Assembly: GCF_000327385.1 (NCBI RefSeq) | Contig: NW_008710630.1 | Location: 357,649-421,648, forward strand | Length of the DNA: 64,000 nt | Source: Lottia gigantea | Lineage: Eukaryota; Mollusca; Gastropoda; Lottiidae | Reading direction: 5' to 3' | Shown: positions 37,322 through 50,300 of the stretch, piece by piece | How the letters are laid out: the number at the start of each line of letters is the position of its first letter | Numbering within the stretch: the stretch's first letter is position 1 | Position numbers and translations under genes: made by a program | The notes under the pieces: generated by a model | Told to the model about the DNA's origin: nothing | What the model saw: the letters and a program-made list of their open reading frames with translations, nothing else | Database searches by the model: none

Positions 37322-38150
37322 GTGACCAATACATCAATTATAGAGCAATATAGAAATACCACTGTTTAAATAGTGCTTAATACATCAATTATAGAGCAAT
37401 ATAGAAATACCACTGTTTAAATAGTGCTCAATACATCAATTATAGAGCGATGTAGAAATACCACTGTTAAAATAGTGCTTAATACATCAATTATAGAGCA
37501 ATATAGAAATACCACTGTTTAAATAGTGCTCAATACATCAATTATAGAGCAATATAGAAATACCACTGTTTAAATAGTGCTTAATACATCAATTATAGAG
37601 CAATATAGAAATACCACTGTTTAAATAGTGCTCAATACATCAATTATAGAGCGATGTAGAAATACCACTGTTAAAATAGTGCTTAATACATCAATTATAG
37701 AGCAATATAGAAATACCACTGTTTAAATAGTGCTCAATACATCAATTATAGAGCGATGTAGAAATACCACTGTTTAAATAGTGCTCAATACATCAATTGT
37801 AGAGTGATATAGAAATACCACTGTTAAAATAGTGTTCAATACATCAATTATAGAGCGATGTAGAAATACCACTGTTTAAATAGTGCTCAATACATCAATT
37901 GTAGAGCGATATAGAAATACCACTGTTAAAATAGTGCTCAATACATCAATTGTAGAGTGATATAGAAATACCACTATATAGTGCTCAATACATCAATTGT
38001 AGAGCTATATAGAAATACCACTGTTAAAATAGTGTTCAATACATCAATTGTAGAGCGATATAGAAATACCACTGTAAAAATAGTGTTCAATACATCAATT
38101 GTAGAGCGATATAGAAATACCACTATATAGTGCTCAATACATCAATTATA
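37322..38150. repeat. 51-bp satellite between the TNFR-like paralogues
   Basis: About 16 units of 51 bp containing CAATACATCAATTATAGAGC and AGAAATACCACTGTTTAAAT. Variants (GCAATATAG, GCGATGTAG, and loss of the TTAAAA part) recur in alternating blocks, a sign of higher-order duplication. It begins about 100 bp after the stop of copy A. Confidence 0.92.
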
Positions 38151-38290
38151 GATATACTCGCCATTTTCCTCGCTTTCTCGCTTATTTCCTCGCCTTTTTT
38201 CTCGCCTTATTAATCGCTTTTTCCTCGCTTTCTCGTGGGCGAGAAGTCGAGTTTCCTCGCTTTCTCGTGGGCGATAAGTCTAGAGTAGAT
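38150..38290. repeat. CTCGC-rich degenerate repeat
   Basis: TTCCTCGCTTTCTCG and variants occur about six times, the last two as near-identical 30-bp units ending GTGGGCGA(G/T)AAGTC. Confidence 0.7.
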
Positions 38291-39498
38291 ATGGCTGTAG
38301 CCGATTTCCATGGGATAGACTCATTAATGGTTCAGGTTTCTATAGCCACCAAAAGTTAAGGAATATTCGAATTTTGTCATGATTTCAATTCTGAAAAACT
38401 AGCAATCTAAAACTACATCTGTGCCAACTTCGGGCAAAATACCTCTCATGGCCTGTGCCTGGCTAATTGAATATCTCCTTGAGTGGATTAACAACTTTCG
38501 AACGTCAATGTCTTTTTGTGGCAGTGGAATAGCTCAGTCGGTAGCGAGTTGGATTGTCGTCTGCTGTTAGTATATTTGGAAGTAAAATTTCAAAAGCTAT
38601 GGATAACAAACAAATAATATCAATAATCATTTAATACATGTATACTGCACAAGTAATAAGTATCTGCGAGGGGAAACTAAACTTACGATGATTTTAGTGT
38701 TCTAATCATCTGATTGATCAACAACTATGATGGATTTTAAATTTAGTTTTATTATCCAATCAGATAAATCTGGATTTTATTTAAGTTAAAAACGGCATAA
38801 AATGTGACGGCATGTCAGGAATCTGACATATCTCTGATACGCTGTCAACTGCTCTTGCAGAAACTTTTGTCATTTCCAACTCGATGGTGATAGTGTGCTC
38901 AAGCCTCTCATGAGAGATGCCCACAACAATATTTCGACTCGTCAGTTGTCGATCAGCCATCACCATGTCATGCACCCGTGTCCTATAATATTTTCCGGAA
39001 TGGTTGGTGTTGAAAAACATATTCGCCAAGACTCGTCATGCCATGCTTGAAGCCCACAGACTACATCCTTACAGTGGTAAAGGAAAGGCATCAACTTTTG
39101 TCAGCATGTATATCTGTTGGAGTTGCAGTTTTTATGTCTATAATTCTTTAAATGGTTGTACTTGTTGGTGGCAAAAGTTATGTATAATTAACAAAAATTA
39201 CAGTATACATACTTCCCCTTACTTTCTTTATAATTGTAGAACCTATAGCCAACGTTTACTTCCAATCAGCATTAGCTTAATTTTTTATCAAATGGATACT
39301 TATTGATTAAGATTATCACAATCAAAATTTTACTTTAATCCAACTTAAAGTGAGAATAGGCGAGATGTACAGTGTCCAGTACGGTATAGGGTGTGGCATT
39401 ATCAATAAATACGAAAATAGAAGTGAAGTGAAATGAAGTGAACACACGAGGTACGGGTTCCTTTGGTACACGGAACCAACTCTAGTCAACTCTATAGT
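38291..39498. other. Spacer between convergent TNFR-like genes
   Basis: No gene is recognised. A tRNA box-A-like string (TAGCTCAGTCGGTAG, about 38528) lies here without a matching box B. An AT-rich inverted stretch with CATCTGATTGATCAAC and CCAATCAGATAAATC is at 38705-38770. Confidence 0.5.
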
Positions 39499-42400
39499 CT
39501 ATAATGTAGTGGATTTACGATTTTTTAATTTATTGGAGCGTGCTCTTTTTCGTTTTTTTCTCACTTCATTTGTTGTAGTCACGACCCGATTGTCGTCAGC
39601 TTGGTTTTGGCAGCAATAAAAGTAAATTACTATTGGCAATATTACTACTACAACTACAATCGTTATAAGAATGGCTAATACTTGTACTCCTGTCAACTCA
39701 CTGGATCCTGGAAATAAACATAATCCTTGATATAGTCTGAGGAACTCTGATTCAACCCGGTTTCCCCCTGTCAGTGATGTAGGTAAGAGGGGCTAAAATG
39801 GAAAAAGCGTCCAGTCGTTCGGATGGGACAATATACCGAGGCCCCGTGTGTTATAGGACGAACTCCATTCGTTTCGTTTCGTTTTCTGACTCTATCAAAG
39901 CCTCCAACGGTTGATCTAGCTGTAAGGAGGGTCATGGACTATTGTTGTGTCAGACAGCTGAGCTTTAGAGATCTTGGAACTTTCCCTCTATTATTTCCTA
40001 AACAAGTCCTCAAAAACTCATATAACTCGCGAAAGATACTATCGATTGATACCAGCCTTGCCTTTCGATTGATCGATCGATCGAGAGAACAGTCTAATTC
40101 AAATCAAACAAAACTTTCGTTTTGGGGGTTTGGGTTTTTTTTTAGCTTTTATTTTTAATGTAGCCACAAACGTAACAAAAGTTTGGTCTAATTTTATTTA
40201 GACTTTTCGAGAGAACATATTAGCACGTTACATCTTATAAAGTCTCATTGTTCTATTTGTATCAAATAAAATTTGTCGAGTAATTTCCAAATCATTACTC
40301 ACCTTCATCAGCCTCATCATTGTCTTTTGGGATCTGGGTAGAAGTGGTGTAACCATCAGTGCCAGGGTGATGCTCACTACTTATAGTCGATTCTTTCTCA
40401 TCTTGACCAGTGGTAGTAGTAGGGTCTGTTGGTTTTGGTCCACATTGCGTGTCTTCGGTTGCCGTGCCTTAAAAGGGGCAATAAATAAAAATACTTAAAT
40501 GCCATGTCATGAGAAGTCCACTAAGCAAAGTTGGCAAAATCAAGTTAAGAGAGGCTAGCCCAGATAGATAACAGTCAGAATCAGGCCACGTATTCTCGAA
40601 ACGATCTTACTGCTAGGATATCCTAGAAACAGTGTTAGAAGTTAAACTCCTAGGATATCCTAGAGACAGTGTTAGAAGTTAAGACCCTAGGATATCCTAG
40701 AAACAGTGTTAGAAGTTAAAACACTAGGATATCCTAGAAACAGTGTTAGAAGTTAAGACCCTAGGATATCCTAGAAACAGTGATAGAAGTTAAAACACTA
40801 GGATATCCTAGAAACACTGTTAGAAGTTAAAACACTAGGATATCCTTGAAACAGTGTTAGAAGTTAAAACCCTAGGATATCCTAGAAATAGTGATAGAAG
40901 TTGAGACCCTAGGATATCCTACAAACAGTGTTAGAAGTTAAGACCCTAGGATATCCTAGAAACGGTGTTAGAAGTTAACATCCTAGGATATCCTAGAAAC
41001 AGTGTTAGAAGTTGAGACCCTAGGATATCCTAGAAACAGTGTTAGAAGTTAAGACCCTAGAATATCCTAGAAACAGTGTTAGAATTTAAGACTCTAGGAT
41101 ATCCTAGAAACAGTGTTAGAAATTAAGACCCTAGGATATCCTTGAAACAGTGTTAGAAGTTAAGACCCTAGGATATCCTAGAAACAGTGTTAGAAGTTAA
41201 GGCCCTAGGACATCCTAGCAACAGTGATAGAAATTGAGACCCTAGGATATCCTAGAAACAGTGTTAGAAGTTAAAACCCTAGGATATCCTAGAAACAGTG
41301 TTAGAAGTTAAACCCTGGGATATCCTAGAAACAGTGTTAGAAGTTAAGACTCTAGGATATCCTAGAAACAGTGTTAGAAGTTAAGACCTGAAGATATCCT
41401 AGAAACAGTGTTAGAAGTTAAGAGCGTAGGATATCCTAGAAACAGTGTTAGAAGTTAAGACCCTAGGATATCCTAGAAACAGTGTTAGAAGTTAAGGCCC
41501 TAGGACATCCTAGAAACACTGTTAGAAGTTAATACCCTAGGATATCCTAGAAACAATGTTAGAAGTTAAGACCCTAGGATATCCTAGAAACAGTGTTAGA
41601 AGTTAAGACCATAGGATATCCTAGAAAGTTTAAAAAGTTAAGGTACCCTAAGACATCTTAGCGCTAAGATCATTTCGCGAATACGTAGCCAGATCATCTT
41701 CACAATGTGAATCTATTAAGAACTGCGTCTAATACCTTGATTGCAATAGCCACCTTTCTTGTAGGCCTATATTGTTTTCTCTAGTCTGATTGGATTTGAC
41801 ACAAGCGAATACAGACTATCATAGACTCGACAGAAAGACTGTAAACAATTTAGCTGTAATAGGCTTGTATATGCCGGCGTCCAATCCAATCAAAGAAATT
41901 TCCGTGATACACGAAAGGTGGCTTTTACAATCAAGGTATTAGTGCTCACCGAATGAAAACTTGTTTACCGTTTTTGATGACGACCTCGTTGTTCTTACAT
42001 GTTTTATGCATGATACATTTTCCATATTGTGAGCCTATGTTGCGTACCATGTAGCTACCATCTTTACAATCACAGCGGTTATCGGTTGTACTAGTACAAG
42101 TATCTTTGAAGACTGTTCCTCGGGGACACTTTGTATCGCGACAGACTTCACAATATGATGCTATATTTTCTTTTGTAGAAAAGGTTCCACGTGGACAATC
42201 TTGACATTCTGGCTGATTGTTTCCAACCTTGCAGTTTGCTATGCAGTGAGTACCTGGTGGGCACATATCTCCCCCTTTTACCTGTAAAAAAATAACGACA
42301 AAGTTTGGTTGACTGTTTTGTTTATCTAAATTGCCAGGTTTGAAAAAATGTGAAGTTTTGAATTGAAAAAATATTCTTGAAAGAGTCAATTATAATTAAT

Positions 42401-42914
42401 ATTGATCAAGGAGAAGGGAAGAATTGGAAGGTGGAGTCTTGGTGCTGAAAAGTGTCTTGAATAAGTAGAGAGAGTTTAAAGGAGAAGGGGATTTGGATAT
42501 TTTGTAGATTGAAAGTGAAAGTTCTGTTTTGAGTTATATTGACCCAAAGCAGGGCCAGCATCAAAATTCTACCAAGGGATGTATCTAAAGTATACCTAAG
42601 ATGGGGGGGGGGGGGCAAAAATGGGGCCTTCGGGGCGAGGCCTTAAAGGTCGGAAGAAGAAGCCAACGGATTTCAATTGGCCTGAAATGAATTTTGAGCA
42701 TTTAGAGGACCTTATTTTCACTTCAAAATAAGATCTAACACAGGCACGGGGGGTTTGGGTGGGGGATGAATCACCACCTCCTCAGTATATATTCTACTGA
42801 TGATTCTTGATTTGGCCACTTATGAACTGACGAGTAAATAGGAGAGCATAAACTTACCTTATATATCGAAAACAGCAGAAACAAAACCCTTAAAAATGCC
42901 ATGTTTATTGCCAT
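39499..42914 (-). CDS. TNF-receptor-like single-pass membrane protein (copy B)
   Basis: Exons in transcript order: 42914-42858, 42281-41969, 40467-40303, 39707-39499: 744 nt, 247 aa. Signal peptide in exon 1 (MAFLRVLFLLFSIYK). The Cys-rich exon (MCPPGTHCIANCKVG, CPRGTFSTKENIASYC, CTSTTDNRCDC) is nearly the same as in copy A. A Thr/Ser-rich linker follows (TDPTTTTGQDEKEST). The last exon gives a transmembrane helix (VLAILITIVVVVVILPIV) with Cys-Cys at its inner edge and a basic tail of about 40 aa (VRKKRKRARSNKLKNRK), very different from copy A. No death domain. The tail resembles a nuclear-localisation or polybasic membrane motif, which is inference. Intron 2 contains the 38-bp array within a foldback element. 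The gene is divergent from contactin. Confidence 0.88.
39809..39860 (+). mobile_element. SINE inner fragment
   Basis: GTCCAGTCGTTCGGATGGGA, then ATACCGAGGCCCCGTGTG, nearly identical to the inner block of the SINE copy at 57440-57490. Confidence 0.65.
40584..41690. mobile_element. Foldback element with an internally expanded 38-bp minisatellite
   Basis: The left end GGCCACGTATTCTCGAAACG and the right end (ATCATTTCGCGAATACGTAGCC) are near reverse complements. Between them are about 27 copies of a 38-bp unit, CTAGGATATCCTAGAAACAG plus TGTTAGAAGTTAAGACCC. Each unit holds the palindrome CTAGGATATCCTAG. A 108-bp relative without the expansion lies at 50022-50129 with the same ends and a single seed, CTTGGATATTCAAG. 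It sits in intron 2 of TNFR-like copy B. Confidence 0.85.
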
Positions 42915-43165
42915 CCTGCAGTATATATCATTAAAATTAAAATTAATACTTTGTTAGAGATTAATATTGAAGGGCTCCTTTCTACAACCATACAAAATGG
43001 TGGTATTACTTCCTTAAAATTCAGTTTCATAAATTCCCTTAAATGTTTCAAAGGTTTTTCAAACATTCGACTCAGTAAAATATCTATTATATTTAATTTT
43101 TTATCGAATACTTTTATAGGTCTAACTTTAATTAATTAATCAATCAATCAAAATATCCTTCTTAC

Positions 43166-43230
43166 CTTGGTGAAGTCTGTCCTCTTCCTGGCTATCATGC
43201 TTGAAGGAAAGTGTTTTTAAGGGCTTGTCT
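43166..43230 (-). other. Probable 5' UTR exon of TNFR-like copy B
   Basis: On the minus strand, GACAGACTTCACCAAG precedes the donor GTAAGAAGG. The ATG exon has an acceptor (CTGCAG) right before the start codon. A homologous leader exon occurs before copy A. An ATG at 43198 in this exon would open an overlapping upstream frame. The 5' limit is not visible. Confidence 0.45.
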
Positions 43231-43480
43231 CGCCCAAATAGTGCGACCACAACCCTATTTTTCATTTACCGGCGTTGGCGCATGACATCAGCGCAGAAAC
43301 TGCGGTAGACTGTAGGCCTGTTAGCACTGTCAGTGCCAGCCCCTCCGACTGGCATCACACGGCTGAGATCGCATCAATCCATTACTTGAGCGTGACGGAT
43401 GAAGCATGACGGGTGATGCGTGATGCTGATTGATGAGTTAGGGACAACTTTTAGCCGCTAGATGTCGCTGATACAGGTGA
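43231..43480. promoter_or_regulatory. Candidate bidirectional promoter between TNFR-like copy B and contactin
   Basis: The leader exon of the minus-strand TNFR-like gene (donor at 43165) and a likely contactin leader ending in AAGAAAAAG/GTAATT at about 43526 lie back to back. The stretch between is richer in CpG than its surroundings (ACCGGCGTTGGCGCATGA) and contains no open frame or repeat. Inferred from exon placement only. Confidence 0.4.
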
Positions 43481-44323
43481 GAACCGCCATTTTGTTTTCA
43501 AAGTTGTCACTTTCTCAAGAAAAAGGTAATTTTTTACTTATTTAATATAGAATAATAAAAGATCAACATGTTTGTGTGCGAGGTTGCATATCTAAAGATA
43601 TTCTACGTTTGACTATGAAATTCGTACACAGTAACAAATTGCATTATCACACCTGTAGGCCTACAGGTAAAAACCATTCACTGTTTATGTTCACATTTTT
43701 GAATAATGAATCATAACACGAAATGAGTCGTACATTTCAAACTTTGAATTTAGACCTGTCAGGTAGGCCTTATAAGAAATAATTTGAAATTTCAAGGAAA
43801 TTCGAAATTGGGCGCCTTTCATCTTTGAATATTTTGTTTATCAAAGTAACCGCGTTTTGTTTATTCACTTTATCCTAAAATTTAGAAAACTGAAATAGGT
43901 CAAATCAGTTTTATGTATGATTTATGTAACTTCTTACATGGTAGCCTAAGAACAGTATAGCATAGTTTTAATAGAGTTTAGACACCCAAATGGTTGGGGT
44001 AGGGCATTGTCCAAAATTTCATTTATCGAAAACAGTAGGATTAGATTGATTTTTTAAGACAAACTTGGCCCACTTTTCAAGACAAACACTGCCCACTTTT
44101 TATGGGACTCAGGACTTGGTCTGAGTTTGTGAAATATTTTTGATAAAAAAAAAGTGGACCATGTTTGTGTTGTTCCGAGTTGTCCTCAACCCAAAAAAAT
44201 GGTGCCAGTATTTCTAATAAAGGATTCTGTTCTTTAAATATTTCTCTCATTGCACACTGCATAGTGTTGATATATCAAATTAATCAAAATTAATTTTTTT
44301 TTTTCCAGTTTAGTAATGACAGA

Positions 44324-47300
44324 ATGAGGAAGCCATTATTTTTTAGTTTTATATTCTTAACCACATGTGTCTATGTTTCTGCTAAATTATTTGGTAAGTA
44401 CCGGAAATTAATTCAAGCTCACCTTATCTGTGGTGTTTCTACATGGAGCCCTTATACTCCAAATTGGGATTAGAAGACAATAAAACTAATAAAGATATTA
44501 GTTTAAATGGAAACCATCGCTTCCTATAATAAATAAAACATAATATCGTTTCCAAAATAACATCTATATTACAATAATTTGTGTTGACGGGTTGACTGTA
44601 GAAGGTTGACATGTAGACCCATTTTAACATTTAAGTAAGAAGCAAAATTGACAATAACCTTCGTAATGCAATCAATATTTTCCTTTTTTTTTTCAGATTG
44701 TCCTGTAAATTGGGTTCAGTTTGATGGATATTGTTATAGATTTGTAGCTTACCCGCGACAAAACTACGACCGAGCTAACGCTATATGTCGGGTAAGTAAC
44801 GTTATTTTAGCTTATATGCAGGACTTAGTGACATTGCTTATAATAATAATAAACTCTTTAATTTACATTGGCCAGAATTAGGTTTAATACACAAGATGGT
44901 GATATTTCAGTATATTTTCAACAGGTTATATTACTAACAATATAAATTCCTATGCAGATATTTATTGTGATATTAATACATCATCCAGCCCTAACTGGTT
45001 CATGTGGATATCACAATATCATTAATATTTATCACAATGAGATTATTATATGAGTAGATATTACTACCAATATAAATTGCTGGTCATAAATTTCAATTTT
45101 GTTTGTAGGAAGATGGAGCTACATTACTCAGTGTAAATTCCGATGAAGAACACAGATTTCTTATTAACTGGCTGGAGATCAATGACCAGAGGAGGTAGGA
45201 GTTTTTGGGTTTTTTCTGAGATGGAAAATGGCTGACAATATGATAATCCTTAATGCATTATGAATCATAAATGAAATTAGTACAACGATAACAACTTGGG
45301 TTCAAAAGGATCCTTGGTCAAAAGCATATTTGATCTTTCATAATTCATACCCATTTACAGTCGTGTCAACTGTAATAAGGAGAAAGATGACTTATTTTAA
45401 GGCACATGACTTTGACACTGAGATCAGAACCTGTAACAAAACAAATTGACATAAGTCATCTTGACAAACGACCCCCCCCCCCCTCCCCCCCACTTCCTTT
45501 ATCAAATGCAATTGAGTTGATTTTAAATATCTTTCAAATATGCCCAAACTGATTGATTTGATGTTGTGAAGGGAGCTTATTGGGTTTCAGGGGAAAATAT
45601 CCAAGGGAGATAATTTGACATTAATAAACTGATCAATAAACTGAAAGGAATTCTGTCTTCAATAGACCAATGGGAGTAAAAAAGTAGGAGGGATAACTCC
45701 ATTTCATTTGTATCATGTGTAATTTATTATACAGAGATAAATGGTACACCAGTGGGGTTGTCAGTACGTCAGTGGCAGGAGGCATCGCATGGCAGGGTGA
45801 CAACACCTTCTCTCAGACACTCAATTTCTGGATCAATGCTTCTGACGCTACACAGGATGGCAACAGACTGGTCTACAAACACTCAGGTTTGTTTTTCTTT
45901 ACGTATGTTTCACCTGGCAAAATTTTCCTCATTGCTCATTGCTTGGCATTGCTCATCTTGGGACAATAAACTGGCTGTAGACAGTTGGAACTTGAAAAAA
46001 AAGAATAGGCTAATGCTGTTGTCCTGGCAAAATTTTCCCCATTGCATAATGCATGGCATTGCCTTAACAGGTACAGAAAAGTAAAATGAAAATCCACATT
46101 CATTGCATTTCTTTGATATGCTTTATATTCATATTTTGATATGAATTGTAGGTTAAGGAATTATATGCTTGCTTGCTTGCTTGCTTACATTGAGTCGTAC
46201 GTCCAGAGACACCTGAGAATTTCTAAGATTGATTTTACTGTCAATGATATAGCTTGGATGAGCTGCCAGTAGAAAATAGTGCTATATTACTGATTTCCTT
46301 CAACAATTTCCCTCAAGACTCATTTATTGGTTTCACAACGTAATCTGGAACAGTAAAGTGGCAGGATTCAATAATATATAAATTACTTACCATTGTAGGA
46401 ATTGAATATGGTTGGGGTAACCAACCACAGAATACCATTTCCTCCTTCATTTGTGAAATCAGCCAAACGGAAGCCTACAGAATTCTGGAGGAAAACAGAG
46501 GATTTGGTATTTTACTTCTTATTTATTTTTTACATAAAAGATTTTTTCTGATTTGGAGCTTAAAGCACAGCACTTTATTTAAGAAGTTTTCAGATTTTTG
46601 GACAATTTCAAAGCTGTACTGATAGCATATGATTGATTTGCAGAAAAGTAGGACGTAAAACTCCATTTATTTCATTTTTGCACCATTCAAATTTCAGTCT
46701 TTGGTTCCTACAATTCCACTGATAACAAACCATTTTGGTACTTTATTGAAAGCGTTGACAATCGGTGTCACAAACATCCACACTTTTTATCAATATTCAC
46801 CATTTTTCTTTTTTTTTTCAGACTATGGTCTTGATATTCTGGACCCAAATTTGGTTCCAAGAGGTCCGAAATTTATCATCGAACCCGAAGAAACGGTTGT
46901 CCTCGGTGCCACGTCTATGCTTTGGCTGGAATGTGTGGCAGAGGGAACGCCCAATCCCAAATATACCTGGAATAAGATCAACGGGACAAGTGAAATGGTG
47001 ATAACTGCAGATATAGATCCCCGGTATACCCTCACAAACGGACGATTGACGATTTCCGACCCAACCACAAGTGATGAATCAGACTACCAATGTTTGGCTG
47101 AAAATTCTCAAGGAAAGACTCTCAGTGATCGAGTTCAACTGTCTTTTGGATGTAAGTATAGTTTGTTCCATCAGTTGGTAAAGTTAATATTTAGATAACT
47201 ATACAGATAGCTGAAATTGAACTCTATCAGTTAGTAAAGTTAATATTTAGACAACTATACAGATAGCTGAAATTGAGCTCTATCAGTTAGTAAAGTTAAT

Positions 47301-50300
47301 ATTTAGACAACTATACAGATAGCTGAAATTGAGCTCTATCAGTTAGTAAAGTTAATATTTAGATAACTATACAGATAGCTGAAATTGAGCTCTATCAGTT
47401 AGTAAAGTTAATATTTAGACAACTATACAGATAGCTGAAATTGAGCTCTATCAGTTAGTAAAGTTAATATTTAGACAACTATACAGATAGCTGAAATTGA
47501 GTTCTATCAGCTGGTAAAGTAAATATTTAGATGACTATATAGATAGCTGAAATTGAGCTCTATCAGTTAGTAAAGTTAATATTTAGACAACTATACAGAT
47601 AGCTGAAATTGAGTTCTATCAGCTGGTAAAGTAAATATTTAGATGACTATACATATAGCTGAAATTGGGTTCTATCAGCTGGTAAAGTAAATATTTAGAT
47701 GACTATACATATAGCTGAAATTGAGTTCTATCAGCTGGTAAAGTAAATATTTAGATGACTATACAGATAGCTGAAATTGAGCTCTATCAGCTTACAGAAA
47801 TTACTATGCCCAAATGGCTGCATGATAAAAATTTTATCCCTTCTATTAATAATAATTTTGTGAATTTATTTTTTCAAGATTTAAAGGAGTTTATCAACAA
47901 TAACCAAGATGATGTTATTGGTTACAAAGATAATGGTGTCCAGATGAAATGTCCAGACATAGATTTCAAACCGGGTTTGTACTCTTTATTTAATTTTAGA
48001 CTTACCCCATGTCGGATTTGTTTTTGAAAATGGATACAGGTAGTTGAGCCAAGATGTTTTTGCACACACATGCAAGAGACAGGGAATTTTTTAGCTAAGC
48101 TTATTAGTAATAGTGTTCATGGCTCACCATCAAATTTGAGCTTCACATACATGTGTGTTCAGAATTGAAAGTAAAAATGACGTCTTTTCTTTAGACTGTC
48201 ATATATTGCAAAGACATTTATAGAAAAAGAAAGTGAAATTTTTTGTTTTAGGATCTTTTTGAGGGAATCATGTGCTTCTCATGTAGTTCTAGTACTTCTA
48301 AAGACTATTTACTATGTTTTAAAACACAAATCAACGTTACAAAATGACAAACTAAGGCCTTTAGTATGGATTAATGTTTGTTTTCCAGCCCGAAGATATC
48401 AATGGTATAGAGACAGTATTAGAACCTTCATCAGACCAGAGTTACAACCTCATACATTTATCAGTAAAAACGGGAAGCTGTATTTCTCTGAGGTGACTAC
48501 AGCTGACGCGGGGATGTATTATTGCCTTGTTACCATAACAAACGAAGATGGCTCCAGTGGGGGAAATTACATCGGTTCATCACAATCACCACGCAGAGCT
48601 AGTTTAGGTTTCAGACTTATCGTCAGAAATGAAGGTACCTAACTCTTGTTAATATTTATTTTAGTGTTTTATGTCCTACTTTTATGCTTCAGATTGAGTT
48701 ACCTAACAAACTATACAGTGTGCAATCAGGGGAATACATTGCTTACTTTCTCTCAATTTTCATCTGTTGAAAGATTTTTGATGATAGGATATAAAACTTC
48801 ATTTCATTAGCTCAATAAGGTACAGAACAGTAGAACATAAAACTCATTTCATTATACGCTTTTTCTCAAGACAGTCTAGACAGAATAATTGAAACTAGAC
48901 CTCTCCTAAATGCTTGTCAAGTAAATATATTCTATATATTATAGGTTCTGGAAAATATCAGCCGCAGATCGTGGACGGTTTTATTTCAGTGTTTCCTGGC
49001 AACCCACAAAGAGGTCAGAACTTAATCATGGAGTGTTTCGCTTATGGAACGTAAGTAATTGTCACTAGTCCAATAAGATACAGAACAGTAGGATATAAAA
49101 CTCCATTTCATTTCATAAGTTCAATAAGATACAGAACAGTAGGATATAAAACTCCATTTCATTTCATTAGTCCAATAAGGTACAAAACAGTAGGATATAA
49201 AACTTCATTTCATTTCATTAGTCCAATAAGATACAGAACAGTAGGATATAAAACTCCATTTCATTTCATAAGTTCAATAAGATACAGAACAGTAGGATAT
49301 AAAACTCCATTTCATTTCATTAGTTCAATAAGATACAGAACAGTAGGATATAAAACTCCATTTCATTACATTAGTTCAATAAGATACAGAACAGTAGGAT
49401 ATAAAACTCTATTTCATTTCATTAGTCCAATAAGATACAGAACAGTAGGATATAAAACTCCATTTCATTACATTAGTTCAATAAGATACAGAACAGTTGG
49501 ATATAAAACTCCATTTTATTTCATTAGTCCAATAAGATACAGAACAGTAGGATATAAAACCCCATTTTATTTCATTAGTTCAATAAGATACAGAACAGTA
49601 GGATATAAAACTCAATGTCATTTCATTAGTCCAATAAGATACAGAACAGTAGGATATAAAACTCCATTTCATTTCATTAGTCCAATAAGATACAGAACAG
49701 TAGGATAAAAAACCCCATTTTATTTCGTTTTGATATGTTTATTTTAGGGGTGACTTAATCTATAAATGGAGTAGAATAGGTAATGACCTACCGAAAGGCG
49801 TGTCTTATCGGGATCACAGTAGATTACTGATCATACCAGATGTAGCGCCTGAAGATGAGGGTATTTACAACTGTCGTGTTGAAAGTACCAAAACTGGAGG
49901 CATCGACTCTAAAAATTATACTCTCCGAATTGAAGGTAGGTTAAATATGTTGTAAATATTATGACAATGTAGCCTACTCTTTGTAATATGACATCTGATG
50001 GGTCGAATTATGGAGGATTCTGGCCACGTATTCTCGAAACGTTCTTAGCCTTGGATATTCAAGGTTCTTATCTTTTAACATTGATTGTAGGACATCTTAG
50101 CGCTAAGATTGTTTCGAGAATATGTGACCTGGATTTTAACATCTGCAGTCATTGTTACTATACCCCCTTTTTCAGAGACCCTGATAGGACTTTACCTTTT
50201 CTTATCATCACTTCCAGACTTTTGTATTTATGTTGGCTTATGAATAATATAAGCTGTTTTTTGATTGGCTGTAAGTTGTTAAGCCAACAATGTTGGATAT

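Noticed and set aside
37322-38150. Evenly spaced repeats resembling a CRISPR array
   Set aside because: The whole 51-bp unit is repeated, so there are no unique spacers, and the context is eukaryotic.
38519-38590. tRNA-like box A (TAGCTCAGTCGGTAG)
   Set aside because: No box B or cloverleaf; probably a decayed SINE head. Similar weak heads at 55040 and 55160 were also left out.
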